Source of the DNA: Candidatus Woesearchaeota archaeon
GTDB taxonomy: Archaea; Nanobdellota; Nanobdellia; Woesearchaeales; DSVV01
DNA: 64,000 nucleotides
Direction: 5' to 3'
Assembly (NCBI GenBank): GCA_018657385.1
Contig: JABHXF010000005.1
Span: 1 to 64,000 of the forward strand
In this document: in pieces, positions 48,710-58,963 of the stretch
Numbering within the stretch: the first letter of the stretch is position 1
Layout of the letters: each line of letters opens with the position of its first letter
Notes under the pieces: model-generated
Told to the model about the DNA's origin: nothing
The model's database searches: none
What the model saw: the letters and a program-made list of their open reading frames with translations, nothing else
Made by a program: the position numbers and the translations under genes

Positions 48710-48867
48710 TAATTTTTTCCTCCTTACAATAAAAGGGTAGGTGGTTGGGGGCTCTTAGGAGGGGGGATTATTTTTTCACTAGGGATTCAAGTTATTATTA
48801 AAAGAGTTATACTAATAAGAAAATTAAAAAAATTCCAGAGAAACACGTCCCCCGGACCAAGTAAAAG
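48710..48867 (+). repeat. Element B copy 2 (full: G-rich 5-prime module plus 3-prime motif)
   Basis: CTTACAATAAAAGGGTAGGTGGTTGGGGGCTCTTAGGAGGGGGGATTATTTTTTCACTAGGG ... AGAGAAACACGTCCCCCGGACCAAGTAAAAG. Confidence 0.75.
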
Positions 48868-48885
48868 AAAATTAAAAACACACAA

Positions 48886-49857
48886 TTAAAAATCCACAGG
48901 GAAAAATTGCAATCTAAAATATAAATAAACTAAAAACAACCCAATTAATATTGCACCATCTCTTTTGCTAATATCTTCATCTTTCCACAAGAAATAATAT
49001 ATTAAAAATGCAGTTGCTAATTTTATTGGTAAATCATAGAAAACAATAACATTTGGAACAGTATATTGAGAAATCATTGCACCTAAACCAATACCAAACA
49101 AAGGATTTGTAATATTGCTTCCAATCAAAATCCCTGCAGACATTCCTTCATGTTTTTTCATTACAGCAATAAGTGAAGTTGTCAATTCTGGCAGAGCTGT
49201 TGAAATCCCTAATAAAATAATTCCAAAGAATGATGCACTTATTGGTAATGCTGCAACTAATGATGTTGATGCATTCAAGACTTGATCAGAAACAAAACCC
49301 ATTAAAATAAAACATACAATAACAAGTAAAATCGCCCATGAAACTTGCTTTTTTGTTAAATGGTTTACTGCTTTAAATTTCTCATTAATTTTTCCTGTCT
49401 TCAAATAAAATAGATATCCAAGATAAGCAATCAATAATATTGCACCTTCAGTTCTTGATATAAAACCACCTAAAGAAAATACCCACAATAACAATGCAGC
49501 TCCAATCAATGCCCCCATTTGAGGAAATAAATTTTTCCTAATAACAATAACTGTACCTACAATACCAATCAGACCAAGAACAAAATTTTGTTGAAAAACA
49601 TCTGAACCAATATTAGTTCCAATAAGTAAACTAGAGAGTGTGTTCATCTGCGAGGGATCTTTTAAAATATCAATACTCCCAATAATATGTGTCATGATTT
49701 CAGGAATACTTGTACCAATAGAAAGTATTGTAAGACCAATGAAAGTTCCACTTAGACCATAATGTTTTGCTAACTCAACAGAATTCTTAATGATAATATG
49801 GGCTAAGAAAAGTACAATGATAACTCCAATAATGAATATTAATGATTCTGTTAACAT
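48886..49857 (-). CDS. Sodium/calcium exchanger (CaCA family)
   Basis: LSGTFIGLTILSIGTSIPEIMTHIIG and FFGIILLGISTALPELTTSLIAVMKKHEGMSAGILIGSNITNPL alpha-repeats. Confidence 0.9.
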   Translation of the reverse strand: MLTESLIFIIGVIIVLFLAHIIIKNSVELAKHYGLSGTFIGLTILSIGTSIPEIMTHIIGSIDILKDPSQMNTLSSLLIGTNIGSDVFQQNFVLGLIGIVGTVIVIRKNLFPQMGALIGAALLLWVFSLGGFISRTEGAILLIAYLGYLFYLKTGKINEKFKAVNHLTKKQVSWAILLVIVCFILMGFVSDQVLNASTSLVAALPISASFFGIILLGISTALPELTTSLIAVMKKHEGMSAGILIGSNITNPLFGIGLGAMISQYTVPNVIVFYDLPIKLATAFLIYYFLWKDEDISKRDGAILIGLFLVYLYFRLQFFPVDF

Positions 49858-49945
49858 GAAAGTTATGTTTGTTGTTAGTATTTAAAAATGTTATTGGTAA
49901 TATGTAGGTTATAATAAGAATTTAAAATTATTTAATTGCTTATAG

Positions 49946-50034
49946 GAAAAATAACAACTTGGCCAGGCGAGCCGTTAGGCGAGTAGGACTTTACATAGTA
50001 AAGTCCGTCTGTGCCTTGGTTGTTGTTGTTTTTT
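49946..50034 (+). ncRNA. Element A copy 2: candidate structured RNA
   Basis: AACAACTTGGCCAGGCGAGCCGTTAGGCGAGTAGGACTTTACATAGTAAAGTCCGTCTGTGCCTTGGTTGTTG. Confidence 0.6.
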
Positions 50035-50084
50035 CATTAACATAGTAAAAGGAATAATATAATAAAATAAATTAATAACAACAA

Positions 50085-50110
50085 AAATAGCCTCACGGCC
50101 TGTTAAAAAA
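50085..50110 (-). repeat. Element C copy 1 (inverted)
   Basis: Reverse complement AGGCCGTGAGGCTATTTTTGTT; matches 56858-56877. Confidence 0.55.
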
Positions 50111-50129
50111 GAAAAAAAGAAAGAAAAAA

Positions 50130-50888
50130 TTAAACAATTGCAAAATCAACATTAATTCTTAATGTAACTTCAACATTTTCAGCATTGAGTTTAGATACTG
50201 AATCAGACATTACTGCCATCTCTGCTGTTTCATCAAAACCACCTGCATAATATCTTGGCACATTATAGTTTGTTTCTGAAACTGAAATTGCTTTTCCAAC
50301 CTTAATCTCTAAATTTTCGGCTAAAGTTTTAGCTTTTTCCTTTGCATTGGTTGTTGCTTCTGCCACTAATGCATCTTTAACTTGATTTTCTAATTCATCT
50401 GAAAGTTGGAAATTGACATTATCCACTTGGTTAATCCCATTTTTAACAGCAACACTTAGATATTCTCCTGTTTTGTCAACATCTGATGTTGTTAAGGTAA
50501 TTGTTTGTGATAATCTGTAACCCTTATCAATTTGTTTTCTTAAATTATAATCATATTCTTTCCAAGGGTAAAGATTATAACCTGTTGTTTCTATTTCATC
50601 TTCCTTAATTCCAACTTTTTTTAATGCTTCCATAACTGCATTCATTTTATTTGCATTTTCATTTTGAACAGATTCAGCTTCTTTACCTTCTGTCACAACA
50701 CTTAATCTAATCACAACTTCATCTGGCATTACTTCTGTTTCAGCATCACCACTAACACTAATCTTGTTTACAACATTTGTTGTAACTGTTATGTCTTTTG
50801 CCCCCATTGAATAAAATATACCCAATAACAGCAATAAAATTGCTCCAAAAGCAAACCAATGTATTATTTTATGTTCCATAATTATCAT
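50130..50888 (-). CDS. SIMPL-domain (DUF541) protein
   Basis: ISVSGDAETEVMPDEVVIRLSVVTEGKEAESVQNENANKMNAVMEALKKVGI. Confidence 0.85.
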   Translation of the reverse strand: MIIMEHKIIHWFAFGAILLLLLGIFYSMGAKDITVTTNVVNKISVSGDAETEVMPDEVVIRLSVVTEGKEAESVQNENANKMNAVMEALKKVGIKEDEIETTGYNLYPWKEYDYNLRKQIDKGYRLSQTITLTTSDVDKTGEYLSVAVKNGINQVDNVNFQLSDELENQVKDALVAEATTNAKEKAKTLAENLEIKVGKAISVSETNYNVPRYYAGGFDETAEMAVMSDSVSKLNAENVEVTLRINVDFAIV

Positions 50889-51014
50889 CCTCCATGAATT
50901 TAATAATTACTTAATATACTAGCTGATATAAATACCCTATGAATAGTTCAATTTGAGTTGAAATTATAGTAAAAGTAATAAAATATATAAGTTTTCTTTT
51001 CTTTTAGGTGGTTT

Positions 51015-51602
51015 ATGATGAAAAAAATACTAATATTCGGAATAATAATGGCTTTAACACTCCTAATTTTAGGGTGCAACGATAGACATGATAGATATGG
51101 TCCTTTAACACCAGAGGAAGAATTAAAGGTAAAATTAGGTGGTGTAAATATAAATATACCTGATGAATATTCAGTTAATTTTGATTTTAGCTATGGCTCT
51201 CCAGGTGGAGATAGAAGTTGGGAAGTAAGTTATGGTGTTGCAAGTGGAGAATTTACTGCATGTTCAGGAGAATATCATTTCTCAGGACAGGGAGATGAAA
51301 AAACAGAACCTTGCACATTAGAAATGCTGCAAACTAGTGAAATTGCATTATTCCCGAAAATGAATGATATTGTTACAAAAGTAAATACTAATTTTCAAAC
51401 TGAAGTGTTTGTACTAAATGCAGCAGATAGAGATTGTTATTATGTGGAAAATGAAGATGGTTATGCATATGGTGTTGTTTGTTTCAATTCAGAAAAAGAA
51501 CTTGTAACTTACCTCGCAAAAGGTGGCTATGGTAGTGCAGAAACAATATGGTTATTAAATGACTATGATCTAACTGATGAAGTCGAAGACTTAATGGGTT
51601 AG
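51015..51602 (+). CDS. Secreted lipoprotein-like protein, unknown
   Basis: MMKKILIFGIIMALTLLILGCNDR signal peptide ending in a Cys. Confidence 0.65.
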   Translation: MMKKILIFGIIMALTLLILGCNDRHDRYGPLTPEEELKVKLGGVNINIPDEYSVNFDFSYGSPGGDRSWEVSYGVASGEFTACSGEYHFSGQGDEKTEPCTLEMLQTSEIALFPKMNDIVTKVNTNFQTEVFVLNAADRDCYYVENEDGYAYGVVCFNSEKELVTYLAKGGYGSAETIWLLNDYDLTDEVEDLMG

Positions 51603-51705
51603 CTTTTTTCTTTCTTTTATTATTTTTAATATTATTAGTAATATTTATAAACTATAGTTTATATAATATAGAAAATACTATTTATATTAAAAAAAAGGTG
51701 ATAAG

Positions 51706-54700
51706 ATGAAAAAAAATAATTATTCTAAATATTTGTTAGCAATAGTTGCTATTATTGCAATTGTTGGTATTGTATTAACAGTTAATGGTGCTTTTTCTCA
51801 AAAAGCATTATTTGGTGAAAAAGGAAATTCACTTATTACAGGAATGGCTATAAGAGGAGATACCACTGGTAGAGCTTCAACTGCAGCAGAAGATACACGA
51901 GATGAAGAAGCGAGAGAAGAAGAACTTGCGAGAGAAATGGAAGAAGCAAGAGAAGAAGAACTTGCGAGAGAAATGGAAGAAGCAAGAGAAGAAGAACTTG
52001 CGAGAGAAATGGAAGAAGCAAGAGAAGAAGAACTTGCGAAAGAAATGGAAGAAGCGAGAGAAGAAGAACTTGCGAGAGAAATGGAAGAAGCTAGGGAACA
52101 AGAACTTGCAAGAGAAGAAGAAGTTGCATGTCTTGATGGTTACGATAAAAGAGAAAGTTATACTAAAAATTGCAAAGAAAGACCAGAAGGAATGGTTTGT
52201 ATAGCTTATGATGATGGATTTATCTGGCTTGCAAAAGGTCCAATTTATGATTGGTCAACAGATAGTAATTCTCAAATATCAATTGGTGGAAAATATAATT
52301 ATCACCACATCTTAAACACTAATTGTGTTAAGAAAGTAGAAAAAGAAGTAACTAAAGGAAATTGTCCAACAGATTACATAGAAAAAGAAAGTTATACAGG
52401 TAATTGTAAAGAAAGACCAGAAGGTAGTGTATGTATGACATATGGAGATGATTTTATATGGCTTGAATACGGCCCAGTAATGGATTGGTCAACAGATGAC
52501 AATATACAAGCAGCAATAAGCACTGAATATGATTATTACCATATATTATACACAAATTGTGTTAAAAAAGAAGAAAAAGAATATAGTGGTAAAGAATTTG
52601 TTGAAATTGAAGAAGATGATGAATGTATAGATTCAGATGGTGGTGTAAATCCAGAGATATTTGGAGAAGTCAAAACAAATTATTTAGTTGCAGGTGAAGA
52701 TAGTCCAACAAAAGATACATGTGTTAGTAATATAAAAGTACGAGAAATGTTTTGTAATGATTTAAATCAAGGTGAACCAACTTTAGTTGCATGTGTTAGT
52801 GGAGATATTTGCAAAGATGGTGCATGTGTTAATGATGAAAATGAAGCTTATGAAGAAGAAGCAATAGAGGAAATAGATTGTAATGGTTGCATAACTGAAC
52901 AAGATTCATGTGCACCTTTCTGGACAAAATTAACAGTTGATGAAATTGCAATATATTGTGACATAGATAGTGAATGGAAACAACAAAAAGAATTAGAAGA
53001 ATCATGTCAAAATAATTTTGAGTGTATAAGTAATCAATGTATTAATGGGATTTGTGAAGATGTTGTTAAACAATTAGAAGAAGCACAGGGTTTCATAGAT
53101 AAGTTAATAGCTCTTATAAAAAATATTTTTGGAGTAGATCTTGGTGAAGAAGAAGTAGAGGCAGAAGAAGCTGTTGAAGAAGAAATCCTAGAGGAAGAAA
53201 CCCAGAGTGAGGGTTTTGATTTAGAAATATATGCTTATGGTAGTATGCCTAAACCTCTTCAAAAAGAGGAGAAAGTTAAATTAAAAGCACTGGTTAGAAA
53301 CAATGGAGATAACATAAATGAAGATTTCCAAATAGAATTTCAGATTTGTAAACCTGGAAATTTAGGAGATTGTAGTTTGGTTAGTAGTATTGAAGAAACA
53401 TCAATGTTATCAGGAGAAGAAAAGACTTATGAAGTTGACGTTGATATCCCGCAAGATAAAATAGAGTATAATCCAGGTGTTGGTAAAGAGCAAATATTAA
53501 TTACATTTTTAGTTGATGGAGATGGACAAATTGAAGAAACCAATGAAGAAAATAACTATGCTAATATGGCACCTACTTTTGGTGATGTAGAGGCAGAAGA
53601 AGTTGTAGCAGTAGAAGAATTTAAATGTACAGAGACAGATGGTGGAGATAATCCAAATATAAAGGGAGAAGCAACAGGATATAAGACAGTTTATAAAAAT
53701 CAAATTGTTACATTAGAAGATTCTTGTGTACTAGAAAAAGACATTAGCTCAGAAGCAGTATATGAATCATCTTTCCTTCATGAGATAAATTGTAATACAG
53801 GAAATCCAGTAGTTGTTTTCCATTCTTTACATGAATGTGCTTGTGTTAATGGAGTGTGTGTAGAAGAAGTTGTTGCAGATGAAGAGATTCAGAACATTAA
53901 TATTAAAGTAGATAAAATTAGTATTGGAGCAAGTAATGTATTTGCAACTATTTGTAATACAGGAGATATTGGTGTAAATAATTTTGAAATTGTTTATTCT
54001 TTCGCAGGAAAAGAAAATAAACTAACTTATTCACCTCTTATTTATCCAGGTGTTTGTAAACAAATAGGTTCTTGGAAATATGGTTATATGGGTGTGACAT
54101 CTGATGCTGTAAATTCTAATGAAATCACAGTTGAAGTTGATCCAAACAATTTGATAACTGAAACAAATGAAAATGATAATTTGTTAACAATTGAACCAGC
54201 AGCTGAAGAAAAAACACCAATTAAAAAAGTAGATCAACTTAATAAATTAGCTAAACCCCTTCAAAAAGTTGAAGACAATAATATGGAAACAATAATGAAT
54301 AATAAATTAGGGTATTTTGATTTAGAAATATCAGAATATGATTATTCACCAAAACCACTTGAAAAAGATCAGCCTGTTAATTTAGAAGTAACTGTTAAAA
54401 ACAATGGAGATAGCATAAATCAAGCTTTCCAGGTAAAATTCGAATTATGTGATATAAAGCCGTGGAGTGGTCAAATAGATTGTACTTCTATGGGCATTAT
54501 TGAAGAAACTTCTATATTAATGGGAGAAGAAAAAACATATGAAATGGATATTAATAATATCCCTAAAGAATTAATACAATACCCATTAATGAGTATGTTT
54601 GGTGCTAAAGAAAGTTTAGCTATCAAGCTAATTATTTCTTCTAATGGTCAATTTGAAGAAACAGACCACAGTAACAATAATGTTTTGTACGACGCTGATT

Positions 54701-54708
54701 TTAGTTAA
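51706..54708 (+). CDS. Large N-anchored surface protein: 12-aa Glu/Arg tandem repeat, duplicated Cys domains, two or more CARDB-like domains
   Basis: LITGMAIRGD; (EEAREEELAREM)n; paired NCKERPEG..C..Y.D.FIWL..GP; CIDSDGGVNPEIFGE/CTETDGGDNPNIKGE; FDLEIYAYGSMPKPLQKEEKVKLKALVRNNGDNINEDFQIEF. Confidence 0.85.
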   Translation: MKKNNYSKYLLAIVAIIAIVGIVLTVNGAFSQKALFGEKGNSLITGMAIRGDTTGRASTAAEDTRDEEAREEELAREMEEAREEELAREMEEAREEELAREMEEAREEELAKEMEEAREEELAREMEEAREQELAREEEVACLDGYDKRESYTKNCKERPEGMVCIAYDDGFIWLAKGPIYDWSTDSNSQISIGGKYNYHHILNTNCVKKVEKEVTKGNCPTDYIEKESYTGNCKERPEGSVCMTYGDDFIWLEYGPVMDWSTDDNIQAAISTEYDYYHILYTNCVKKEEKEYSGKEFVEIEEDDECIDSDGGVNPEIFGEVKTNYLVAGEDSPTKDTCVSNIKVREMFCNDLNQGEPTLVACVSGDICKDGACVNDENEAYEEEAIEEIDCNGCITEQDSCAPFWTKLTVDEIAIYCDIDSEWKQQKELEESCQNNFECISNQCINGICEDVVKQLEEAQGFIDKLIALIKNIFGVDLGEEEVEAEEAVEEEILEEETQSEGFDLEIYAYGSMPKPLQKEEKVKLKALVRNNGDNINEDFQIEFQICKPGNLGDCSLVSSIEETSMLSGEEKTYEVDVDIPQDKIEYNPGVGKEQILITFLVDGDGQIEETNEENNYANMAPTFGDVEAEEVVAVEEFKCTETDGGDNPNIKGEATGYKTVYKNQIVTLEDSCVLEKDISSEAVYESSFLHEINCNTGNPVVVFHSLHECACVNGVCVEEVVADEEIQNINIKVDKISIGASNVFATICNTGDIGVNNFEIVYSFAGKENKLTYSPLIYPGVCKQIGSWKYGYMGVTSDAVNSNEITVEVDPNNLITETNENDNLLTIEPAAEEKTPIKKVDQLNKLAKPLQKVEDNNMETIMNNKLGYFDLEISEYDYSPKPLEKDQPVNLEVTVKNNGDSINQAFQVKFELCDIKPWSGQIDCTSMGIIEETSILMGEEKTYEMDINNIPKELIQYPLMSMFGAKESLAIKLIISSNGQFEETDHSNNNVLYDADFS
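51904..52119. repeat. 36-bp in-frame tandem repeat, about 6 units
   Basis: gaagaagcaagagaagaagaacttgcgagagaaatg starting at 51904, 51940, 51976, 52012, 52048, 52084 (last diverged). Confidence 0.9.
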
Positions 54709-54744
54709 TAGTTGTATTTGTTTTATTTTTTCTTTCTTTTAATT

Positions 54745-54862
54745 CTTTTCCTTCTTACAATTAGTGGGTAGGAGGAGGTTTTATTCACTAGGGTTTTTTA
54801 AGTTAATTATACTATAATAAAAAGAATTTTCCTGAGAAGCACGTCCTCCGGACCTAGTAAAA
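54745..54862 (+). repeat. Element B copy 3
   Basis: CTTACAATTAGTGGGTAGGAGGAGGTTTTATTCACTAGGG ... GAGAAGCACGTCCTCCGGACCTAGTAAAA. Confidence 0.75.
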
Positions 54863-54940
54863 AAAAGAGAGGTTATGTTAAGATAGAAATAATGAATTTC
54901 CACCACAAACTATATATATCCCAATATAACCCAAATCAGT

Positions 54941-56845
54941 ATGAAATACAATGATCTATGTGAAATATATAATCAATTAGAGTCTACTTCAAAAAGATTA
55001 GAAAAAACATATTATGTTTCTCAATTAATTAAAAAAACTAAAGATGAAGATGTTCCATTAATCATGCTTCTGTTAGAAGGTAAAGTTTTTCCAGCTTGGG
55101 ATAAACGTAAAGTTGGTATGGCTTCTCGTTTAGTATTAAAGGCAATTAATATTTCAACAGGTATTGATACTGGAAAAATTGAAGAAAAGTGGAAAAAGAC
55201 AGGTGATTTAGGATTAGTTGCAGAAGAATATACTGGAAAAAAGAAACAAGCAACATTATTTTCTCAAGATCTTAGTATTAATAAAGTTTCTAGTAACTTA
55301 CAAAAACTTGCATCATTAGAAGGTTCAGGCACAGTTGATAGAAAAGTTAAATTAGTTGCAGAATTATTGACAAGTGCAAAGCCTTTAGAAGCAAAATATA
55401 TTGTTAGAACGGTTTTAGAAGATCTAAGGGTAGGAGTTGGTCAAGGAAGTATTAGAGATGCAATTGTTTGGGCGCAATTCCCATTAATTGCAAATTTAGA
55501 ATTAACAGGAGAAGGCAACAAATATTATTTCATGGACAAAGGTAAAGAATTGAGTAAAGAAGATATTGAAAAATTTAAAGAAAGAATTAAAGTAGATAAA
55601 GTGATTAAAACTAAAAGTGAATTTGATAAAATATCAATATTAAAAACTAAATCAATTGCTACTGAAAACAAAGAATTAGCAAGAGAATTATTTAATTATT
55701 TCTTAGAAAATGTAGAGGGAGCATACAATATTACAAATGACTGGTCAGAAGTTGTATTAGTAGTAAGAGAAAAAGGATTGAAAGGATTAAAAAGTATAGA
55801 TATTAAATTAGGAAAACCAATTAAAGTTATGCTTTATCAAAAAGCCCAGAATATTAAGGATGCATTTGAAAGAGTTAAAACACCTTGCGCTTTAGAATAC
55901 AAATATGATGGATTCAGATTAGAGATTCATATTATTGATGAGAAAATTGTTTTATTCACAAGAGGTTTTGAAGATGTAACAGAACAATTCCCAGATGTTG
56001 TAAAGTATGTAAAAGAACATGTTAATGTTAAAAATGCAATTCTTGATTCCGAAGCAGTTGGTTTTAACAAAAAAACAACACAATACATGGCCTTTCAAAG
56101 TATTTCTCAGCGTATTAGAAGAAAATATAATATTAAAGAACTTGCTGATAAATTTCCAGTAGAAGTTAATGTGTTTGATATTCTTTATCATGATGGGAAA
56201 AGTTTATTGAAAGAAGAATTTCATAAAAGACGTGCATTATTAGGTAAAATAATAAATCCTGCACCAAGAAAAATAGTTTTATCTAGAATTATGATTACTG
56301 ATAAAGAAGAAGAAGCTAACAAATTCTATCAAGCATCATTAGATGCAGGTAATGAAGGGTTGATGGCTAAAAACTTGAATGCTATCTATAAACCAGGTTC
56401 AAGAGTTGGTTTTGGTGTTAAACTAAAGCCAGTAATGGAATCATTAGATTTAGTAATAGTTGGAGCAGAATGGGGAGAAGGTAAAAGAAGTGGTTGGTTA
56501 ACTAGCTTTGTTGTTGCATGTAGAGATGAAGATGGCAAATTAGTAGAGATGGGAAAAGTAGGAACTGGAATTAAAGAGCTAGAAGAAGAAGGTGTTACAT
56601 TTAATCAGCTTACTGAAATGTTAAAACCTAATATTAAATCAGAGAAAGGTAAAACTATTACTGTTAAACCAACTGTTGTAATAGAAGTACATTATGAAGA
56701 AATCCAAAAATCTACAAAATATTCATCAGGTTATGCATTAAGGTTTCCAAGATTTGTTAGATTAAGAGAAGATAGAGATATTAATGATATTTCTGATGTT
56801 AATTTAGTAAAAGATTTGTATACTGGACAAAGAGGAAGAGATTAG
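54941..56845 (+). CDS. lig: ATP-dependent DNA ligase
   Basis: CALEYKYDGFRLEIH motif I, DSEAVGF, NEGLMAKN, VKLKP; archaeal-type N-terminal DBD. Confidence 0.93.
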   Translation: MKYNDLCEIYNQLESTSKRLEKTYYVSQLIKKTKDEDVPLIMLLLEGKVFPAWDKRKVGMASRLVLKAINISTGIDTGKIEEKWKKTGDLGLVAEEYTGKKKQATLFSQDLSINKVSSNLQKLASLEGSGTVDRKVKLVAELLTSAKPLEAKYIVRTVLEDLRVGVGQGSIRDAIVWAQFPLIANLELTGEGNKYYFMDKGKELSKEDIEKFKERIKVDKVIKTKSEFDKISILKTKSIATENKELARELFNYFLENVEGAYNITNDWSEVVLVVREKGLKGLKSIDIKLGKPIKVMLYQKAQNIKDAFERVKTPCALEYKYDGFRLEIHIIDEKIVLFTRGFEDVTEQFPDVVKYVKEHVNVKNAILDSEAVGFNKKTTQYMAFQSISQRIRRKYNIKELADKFPVEVNVFDILYHDGKSLLKEEFHKRRALLGKIINPAPRKIVLSRIMITDKEEEANKFYQASLDAGNEGLMAKNLNAIYKPGSRVGFGVKLKPVMESLDLVIVGAEWGEGKRSGWLTSFVVACRDEDGKLVEMGKVGTGIKELEEEGVTFNQLTEMLKPNIKSEKGKTITVKPTVVIEVHYEEIQKSTKYSSGYALRFPRFVRLREDRDINDISDVNLVKDLYTGQRGRD

Positions 56846-56857
56846 TTTTTAATTCTG

Positions 56858-56877
56858 GCCGTCAGGCTATTTTTGTT
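56858..56877 (+). repeat. Element C copy 2, followed by a B-like fragment
   Basis: GGCCGTCAGGCTATTTTTGTT; then GGAAACATGTC at 56892. Confidence 0.5.
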
Positions 56878-56910
56878 CTAAAAAGAAGATTTGGAAACAT
56901 GTCTTTTGCC

Positions 56911-57159
56911 TTAATTAAAATAAGCATATACAAACAATCCAATACTAACAATTAAAAAGAATATACCAATAATTCTTATTGCATGAGTTCCTTCTTCTTC
57001 ACGATGTTCAGCAAATAGTTCCATAAATTTAAAATGTAATTTAGTAACTAAAAAACTAACAAACTTTTGCTGCCAATATAATACTTTCTTAGGAAACAGA
57101 GTTAATAATAAACTTGCAGTAAGAAATATAATTGCTCTGATTGTAAAGAGTTTGTCCAT
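56911..57159 (-). CDS. Small membrane protein
   Basis: Two hydrophobic segments, 82 aa. Confidence 0.5.
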   Translation of the reverse strand: MDKLFTIRAIIFLTASLLLTLFPKKVLYWQQKFVSFLVTKLHFKFMELFAEHREEEGTHAIRIIGIFFLIVSIGLFVYAYFN

Positions 57160-57275
57160 ATTAGGTTAAATAAATGTATTTGTATATAAAAGTTATTCTT
57201 ATTATAAAAACATTTATATATAAATAAACATAAAACTAGAACATTATAATAAATAATAAAAAAGAGGTTAATATA

Positions 57276-58862
57276 ATGGCAAAACATAAACATTCTATGT
57301 ATTTAGTGGTATTAGCAACCCTAATTATCTTATTTGGTTTAGTTGTAGTGTTAGATGGCTGTAATACAATAGTTGGTGATAATCTAGCAGGAGAAGCTTA
57401 CAAAGGAGTACAAAAAATTAATAACAATGTCAGATATCCAACAGCTATGAAGTTAATGGATGAAATGTCTACTATTGAATTAGAAATATGTGAAGCTTCT
57501 GAGATGAATAATTGTCAGAAATCTACATTAAAACAAAACATGGCAACCTTGTCAAGAAGTATTGTATTTTTCCCAGCATATTCACAATATTCAATTAATA
57601 AGTTATTAACACCTGAAACAACATTAAGTCAATTTCAATATCATTTTAATAAGGGTTGGTTATACCCAAAAATAGCAAGAGATAGCAACACTAAAGAAGA
57701 ACTTCACGAAGCAATGGGAAATATTGATGGAATATATAGTGATACAAACATCGACATCCATAAACAAGCAAACATGATTATCATAGGGGATTTTATGTTA
57801 GCAAAAGGTATGGGTTTACCAAGAGATTCAATTAAATCAATGACTAAATTGATTGTAGATGATATATTAGAAGACATATTAGAAAAAGAAGGCTTTTCAT
57901 TTGGAAGTTCAACAGGTGGTTTTGGAGGATTAGGATTATCAGGTAGTTCTGGCGGTGATATTGGTTGTTTCTTAGCAACAAAAAAAATGAATCAACAAAC
58001 TGCAGATACTGGTGGTGATAATGCAGGGATGCCTTCTGAACAAGGTGGAAGTTTCAGTCCTGATGATAAACCAGATTTAACTTCAGGCCCTATATCTGAT
58101 AGTATTTTAGACGCATGTTTAGGACAAGATGTTAGTAAATTTCTCAAAGTTGGAGGAGGATTTAGTGATGACAGCCCAATTGATGATTTTGAAGAATTTG
58201 ATGGGCAGTTTAAAACTAAAGAAGAATACAATGAATTGTCTGATAAAGATAAAAAAGAACATACCTCTGTTTCTGTAACTTCATCTAATGAAGATGGTGA
58301 AGATACTACTGAAGATTATTATTTTAGAAGTGTTAAAAAAAAGCCAAAATTTAAAGAAGTAAGAGTTCCAGAAGAGGATGATAAATCAGCAGCGGATGAA
58401 TCAGGATTTAGAAAATTAGGAGAAGATGATAAATCAGCAGTAAATCCAGATAAAAAGAAGAAAAAAAGTAGATTTAGAGAAGTAAGAGTTCCTCTTGGTG
58501 GTGGTCAGAATTTGAACATTAATTCAGACACATTAAATAGTTTATGTGGATTCTTAACTAGTAATTCACTAATGACTTGTATCTTTGGAGAAGAAAGTGG
58601 AAATTGTATAAATGAACAATTAAGTGACGAAAGCAATTTTGCTTCATCTCAAGATTCATATCAAGAAAATCCTCAATCCTTGTTTAATGCATGTGGTGGT
58701 GATTCAAGTGCGTTTTGGGACATGTCTAGTATGTTAGTTGAAACATATAAGATAGATCCATCTCCAATTGAATTAATTATGTTTAATAGCATGATTGAGA
58801 TCCATGGACTTTTTTCAGTAGAAGCACAAGAAGCATTTGATAATCTGAATCTGGATGATTAA
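57276..58862 (+). CDS. N-anchored/lipoprotein-like surface protein, unknown
   Basis: MAKHKHSMYLVVLATLIILFGLVVVLDGCNTIVGDNLAGEAYKG; Gly-rich and Lys/Glu-rich regions with internal repeat KPKFKEVRVP / KSRFREVRVP. Confidence 0.8.
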   Translation: MAKHKHSMYLVVLATLIILFGLVVVLDGCNTIVGDNLAGEAYKGVQKINNNVRYPTAMKLMDEMSTIELEICEASEMNNCQKSTLKQNMATLSRSIVFFPAYSQYSINKLLTPETTLSQFQYHFNKGWLYPKIARDSNTKEELHEAMGNIDGIYSDTNIDIHKQANMIIIGDFMLAKGMGLPRDSIKSMTKLIVDDILEDILEKEGFSFGSSTGGFGGLGLSGSSGGDIGCFLATKKMNQQTADTGGDNAGMPSEQGGSFSPDDKPDLTSGPISDSILDACLGQDVSKFLKVGGGFSDDSPIDDFEEFDGQFKTKEEYNELSDKDKKEHTSVSVTSSNEDGEDTTEDYYFRSVKKKPKFKEVRVPEEDDKSAADESGFRKLGEDDKSAVNPDKKKKKSRFREVRVPLGGGQNLNINSDTLNSLCGFLTSNSLMTCIFGEESGNCINEQLSDESNFASSQDSYQENPQSLFNACGGDSSAFWDMSSMLVETYKIDPSPIELIMFNSMIEIHGLFSVEAQEAFDNLNLDD

Positions 58863-58963
58863 TTTTTTTTTTATTAAACTTTAATCATATCAATCTTTTT
58901 TCTACAAAACATTTATATATAAACAAACATAAAATTAAAGTATTATAATAAAAAGGTGATAAT

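Noticed and set aside
51877-52204. ORFs 51877-52101(-) and 51902-52204(+)
   Set aside because: Alternative-frame readings of the 36-bp repeat of the large surface gene.
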